NCBI RefSeq assembly: GCF_020921035.1
Contig: NC_063151.1
Span: 29,642,934-29,706,933 of the forward strand
DNA from: Rhodamnia argentea
Lineage: Eukaryota; Streptophyta; Magnoliopsida; Myrtales; Myrtaceae
DNA length: 64,000 nucleotides
Reading direction: 5' to 3'
This document shows positions 60,267-64,000 of this stretch, piece after piece; within the stretch, counting starts at the first letter, position 1; each line of letters opens with the position of its first letter. The notes beneath the pieces were generated by a model, which worked only from the letters and a program-made list of their open reading frames with translations, had not been told where the DNA came from and searched no databases. Made by a program: the position numbers and the translations under genes.

Positions 60267-61966
60267 ATGTGCATAGCAGCTTTTGTTTGGCAAGCTCACC
60301 CACTTTACCCTTTGATTCTTTTGCAGAACAGAGATGAGTATCACAACAGGCAAGTTGATGCTTGAACTCTCCATATTCCATTTATCTGTACTCTTCTTCC
60401 GTTTTCGTGAAGATCGTGATCCCTCTCTCTGTTAAATCTGTTAAGGCCAACAAAGCCAGTGGGATGGTGGGAAGAGATTGAGATATTGGGGGGAAGAGAT
60501 GAACTTGCTGGAGGGACTTGGTTGGCCTGTTCAAGAGAGGGAAGAGTGGCTTTCTTGACAAACGTGTTGGAGCTTCATACACTCCATGAGGCGAAGAGCC
60601 GGGGCGACCTTCCCGTGCTTTTCTTGGAGGTATGCACTGCATTTATTCTATTCTCTGAACTTAACAAAGTCTCCCAGACCGGTCCACTTATAGGAGAATT
60701 CATAAGATCGGATTACCATGTTTCTAACTCACAATGAAAATGGCTATCCTCGAACCTGACCCTGAGAAAAAGATTGGTGCTTTCAATTCCTTGGTTCAAG
60801 CCAAAGAGGTGCATTGTATACCTTACCTCTTAAGACTGACTCTCGGGCCACCATTGTATGTACCTGCAGAAATTCCACCTTCTTCAAGTTCTAGGAAAAG
60901 CTTATTGCTCGAGTCCTCAACCTTTATTTTGCATAAATGTGTGCATGATCGAGTCTAAACAAGTGGTTCGACTCTTGGTTGAAATTGGTCGAAATCCTTT
61001 TTTTGGACAACAAAGACAAGTTTTTTGGGATATATGTTCTTCAGCTGGTTTACCTGAGTGTTTGCAGAGCACAAAGAGTCCACGAGAATTTGCAGAGCAG
61101 CTGGCGACAGAGGCTCATCAGTACAATGGCTTCAATCTCATTGTCGCCGACACTTGTTCCAAAACCATGGTTTATATCTCCAACCGTCCACAAGGAGAAC
61201 CCATAACCATTCAAGAGGTTTCCCCTGGAATTCATGTGCTGTCCAATGCGAAACTTGACTCACCTTGGCATAAGGTAAAAGACCATTAGCTAGTAGCACT
61301 GCGAATTTGATCTCCCAGAAATTAGGAGATTAGTGTGAACGAGAGGCCTACAAAAGATAGAAGTCCTAAGAGATAGTAGCATAATTAGCATAATTGGCCT
61401 ATCATAGCTCTTTCGCATGAGGCACAAGATGTGAAAGCCTGAATATTCCATTGTTCTCCATATAATATAGCCAGATACACTAAATTTTTGTCCATCTGCA
61501 CAATTTGATAAGAGCTACATCTGCAGGCTCAGCGTCTGGAACAGAATTTCAGGGAACTATTGAACAAATATGGCGAATTTGACTTACCAGTAAAAGAGAT
61601 GGTCGAAAAATTGATGGAGGACACAGTTAAAGCTGATAAGAGCAGTTTACCCCATATCTGTTCTCCGGACTGGGAATTTAATTTAAGCTCCATATATGTT
61701 GAAGTTGACACTCCATTGGTAAGCATCTTTTTCATTTAAGTCTTTATATTCGAGACGACTTAAAAAAATTTCTTGACAAACCGGCTTATGATATTCAGGG
61801 ACGTTATGGCACTAGGAGCACAGCTGTTTTGTCTGTGAGAGCAAATGGAGAAGTGAGCCTATATGAGAAGTACCTCGAAAAGGACCAGTGGAAGGAAAAA
61901 ACTGTGAAATACCACATAAAGAAGATGAAGAAGACAGAAGGACAGAAATCTACCCCTCAAAACTAA
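60267..61966 (+). CDS. TANGO2-like NRDE-family protein, copy 2, 277 aa
   Basis: Duplicate of the gene at 51215-52905, with the same five-exon structure: 60267-60349, 60446-60629, 61068-61274, 61527-61718, 61799-61966. It also codes for 277 residues, including Cys2 and NRDE at 21-24. The first intron again begins GC (60350-60351), so the unusual donor predates the duplication. About six residues differ, for example SPWHK against SPWPK, CSPDW against CSADW, HIKKMKK against HIEKMKK and STPQN against STSQN. No break seen; TATA box and leader are also kept, so both copies may be expressed. Confidence 0.92.
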
Positions 61967-62442
61967 TAAAGTCGGAGTCATTTATAGAAACAACATTATG
62001 TACATATCATTCGAATGGCACTTCTCTCAGCATAGAAGGTCTTTTAGTGCCTCACTTAGAATGATTTTCTTTTGAGACCCTCTTGGATTGAGAAGAATGC
62101 ATTCAAAAGATATAAAAGAAAAAGATTAAAACTCTCCTTATGTGCGAATGTAATGTAACCATGGATTAATGGAGTCAGAGTTCATGAGTCGTTCAACACA
62201 CCATCTAGAGGCTAGAGGCTTCTCCTGGAAACTGCTACCAAGTAATTATATCTTTGCCTGACCGAGAGAAAAACTTGAATCTGCATAACATCAGTATATA
62301 CACGAGTAGGAGAACTTCTGCTGAACTGTGGAACATCAGCAAGCTTAATGGTCAGAGATCCAGCAATTCACCATGGCAAGATTGCTGCTTCATCACTTGC
62401 CTTGGAACATTCACATTACAAACATTACGACTATATGGACAA
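61967..62442. other. shared 3' region of two convergent genes, copy 2
   Basis: 476 bases between convergent stops. Includes about 60 bases (62083-62144) not in copy 1. Confidence 0.5.
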
Positions 62443-63933
62443 CTATCTTCTCTCACTTTCTACCAGCAGTAGTTGGGATAAAATTTGTTTATCCAACTTG
62501 AAACCTGCCATCTCTGCCTCCTTGCAAACTGCCTTAACCTTAGCCAGCCTCCCCGAAATCAAATAAATACCTATGATGGCACGGTATATATCATATGTTG
62601 GAGAGAATCCCGCCTCCTTGAGTTTTGAGAAGTACCTGACAGCCCTAGGGAGGTCATTCAATGCTGCAAAAAGCTTTATTACCATGCGGTATGCTGGAAG
62701 ATCAAGCAGGCAGTTCGAAGCCTCCATTTCCCAAACTACAGGCAATGCCTCCCGGTATTTGTTCTCTACATAACAGCTATGAATCATGGTAGTGTACACG
62801 ACCACACTCAGTTCGTGGCCAGATTGTTTAAACCAACTAAAAAGACTTACAACAATTTCAAATTTTCCAAGTCTAATGCAGATCTTCATGATAGCTGTAC
62901 AGTCCTGCTGGTTCAAGTTCAAATCTTCTCTTTCACCAAGCTCTTCTAATAATGCTAAAGCAAGCGTGCCTCTGTCTGGCTTCTTTCCAAGCTCCAGTAT
63001 TAGCTTTGCGTAGATGCTTGAATCCAGTAATCTGTTATGATCCTTGGCAACTCGGAGGAGCTTCCAAGCAAGATTCAAGCTTCCTCCTTTGATGAACCCC
63101 TTCACCATTGCCTCTATTACTCCACGACTTGCCAAACAAGTGAACTTTTCCAAGTTGATTGGCACCTTCAACTCATGATTCCTGGCTAGTACTTCAACGG
63201 TTGAAGCCAGTATCCGATCATCAGGAAATAGATTAGGCTGTTTCTGAGCCCAACTGAAAGTTTGTAGAGCCTTGTCAGGTAGACACATGTGACCTAATTC
63301 CCTGATGGTCAATGACAGCGATCCTTTCCGAAGAAAACGCAACCGCTTGTTGAGAACTTTAGATGCATTCTCTTCAGGAGGAAGCTTCCCAATCTCCCTT
63401 GCCAGACCGATGAGAAATCGTGGGTTCCGGTACACTTGCTCGGAGACAGAAGCCCTAGGACAAACCCCATTGGCCAAACCAAGTTTGACGTGTTTTTTCG
63501 AGGTGGGGAGTCCCAAAGGTCTGAGTTTATAAGGAAGTGGGAGCGGAAGAGCTCTTTCTCTGCTTAACTTCCCAGGTTTCTGAGGAATCCTTCCTTTGAA
63601 AAGCGATGATATTGCTTGAATCTCATCTTGATCCCATACAACATCAGTATCTCCTCCTACTCCTCCTTCAATCTCTAAATCAAGTCCTTCTTCATCAAAC
63701 GGATCAACGTGGGTCTGTTCAGTATCATCGCTCGTCTTCTTCAAGAACAGATTAGTTCCAAATGCAGGAGGGAGCTTGTCGCGCCGAGGGTAACGAAGAT
63801 TCTTGGGTAGCCTTTTGCCGCGAACTCTATTACCATGGTTTACTGCAAAAATTGTCAAGCTACAACTTAAAGTATTCAATTTCAGTGAATGTCCGCTTGA
63901 GAGTTCACATGGTGGCGGCAACACACGGGGCAT
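62443..63933 (-). CDS. EMB975-like PPR protein, copy 2, 496 aa
   Basis: Duplicate of the gene at 53333-54823, single exon, 496 codons, ATG at 63931-63933. All family landmarks are present: KRLPKNLRYPRRDKLPPAFG, VWDQDEIQAISSLFKGRIPQ and the C-terminal PPR helices. Roughly 13 residues differ from copy 1, several in the transit peptide and linker (MPRV, THVDP, KKHVKLGLANG), fewer in the PPR part (ICIRLGKF against ICVRLRKF; AYRMVIKL against AYHVVIKL). Both copies look functional. The upstream region runs off the window after 64000. Confidence 0.92.
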   Translation of the reverse strand: MPRVLPPPCELSSGHSLKLNTLSCSLTIFAVNHGNRVRGKRLPKNLRYPRRDKLPPAFGTNLFLKKTSDDTEQTHVDPFDEEGLDLEIEGGVGGDTDVVWDQDEIQAISSLFKGRIPQKPGKLSRERALPLPLPYKLRPLGLPTSKKHVKLGLANGVCPRASVSEQVYRNPRFLIGLAREIGKLPPEENASKVLNKRLRFLRKGSLSLTIRELGHMCLPDKALQTFSWAQKQPNLFPDDRILASTVEVLARNHELKVPINLEKFTCLASRGVIEAMVKGFIKGGSLNLAWKLLRVAKDHNRLLDSSIYAKLILELGKKPDRGTLALALLEELGEREDLNLNQQDCTAIMKICIRLGKFEIVVSLFSWFKQSGHELSVVVYTTMIHSCYVENKYREALPVVWEMEASNCLLDLPAYRMVIKLFAALNDLPRAVRYFSKLKEAGFSPTYDIYRAIIGIYLISGRLAKVKAVCKEAEMAGFKLDKQILSQLLLVESERR

Positions 63934-64000
63934 GGTTCACGCAGACGAGAAAATGAACGGACCAAATCGACTAGACCAAGACGAGATCGCTCCAATAATC

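Larger units (their letters stand above)
59568..64000. repeat. segmental duplication, copy 2 (runs off the window)
   Basis: Counterpart of 49761-54890. Same gene order and orientation, so the two are direct repeats about 9.1 kb apart. It lacks the hAT-like insertion, and has about 31 extra bases near 59836 and about 60 near 62083. The last base of the window still matches copy 1 at 54890. Confidence 0.95.

Noticed and set aside
1-64000. CRISPR array, prokaryotic operon or phage-like system
   Set aside because: No regularly spaced repeats of that kind; genes are intron-containing plant genes.

Overview
The window is nuclear DNA of a flowering plant, most likely a woody core eudicot. The genes have GT-AG introns and plant-only families (chloroplast PPR proteins, an RLCK-VII kinase, a GT92 glycosyltransferase, a BAHD acyltransferase). 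Long AT-rich spacers are filled with small TIR elements, SINE-like repeats and one Copia element. Repeats built on 'gtgccaattcagtcctaaa' seem to me typical of Myrtaceae, but that placement is tentative.

Layout. 0.5-1.9 kb (+): BAHD acyltransferase pseudogene. 2.3-6.4 kb (+): CRP1-type chloroplast PPR gene, complete in exon structure but with two apparent single-base frameshifts. 7.4-8.0 kb (-): conserved 178-aa protein of unknown function. 11.1-15.1 kb (+): intact eight-exon peroxisomal catalase. 16.1-18.9 kb (-): intact six-exon receptor-like cytoplasmic kinase, convergent with catalase. 19-34 kb: gene-poor, AT-rich region with nested MULE-like and hAT-like non-autonomous elements, several with clear target-site duplications. 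34.4-36.1 kb (+): intact single-exon GT92 glycosyltransferase. 37.9-42.0 kb (-): intact nine-exon bromodomain protein of the plant BRD1/BRD2 type. 44.1-49.4 kb: Copia LTR retrotransposon fossil with both LTRs and a 5-bp target duplication. 49.8-54.9 kb and 59.6-64.0 kb (runs off the window): two direct copies of a segment holding a TANGO2-like NRDE gene (+) and a convergent EMB975-like PPR gene (-); all four genes are intact.

The genes are ordinary nuclear housekeeping or signalling genes and do not form one pathway. CRP1 and EMB975 homologues act in organelle gene expression or embryo viability, catalase in peroxide removal, the kinase at the plasma membrane, GT92 in the Golgi, and the bromodomain protein in SWI/SNF chromatin remodelling. 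The most informative parts are the recent segmental duplication, a hAT-like insertion found in only one duplicate (so younger than the duplication), a second copy of that element at 32 kb whose 8-bp target differs by only one base, a GC-AG intron conserved in both TANGO2-like copies, and a tRNA-like 71-nt module present in two dispersed copies. I found no clear evidence of a new multi-gene system.
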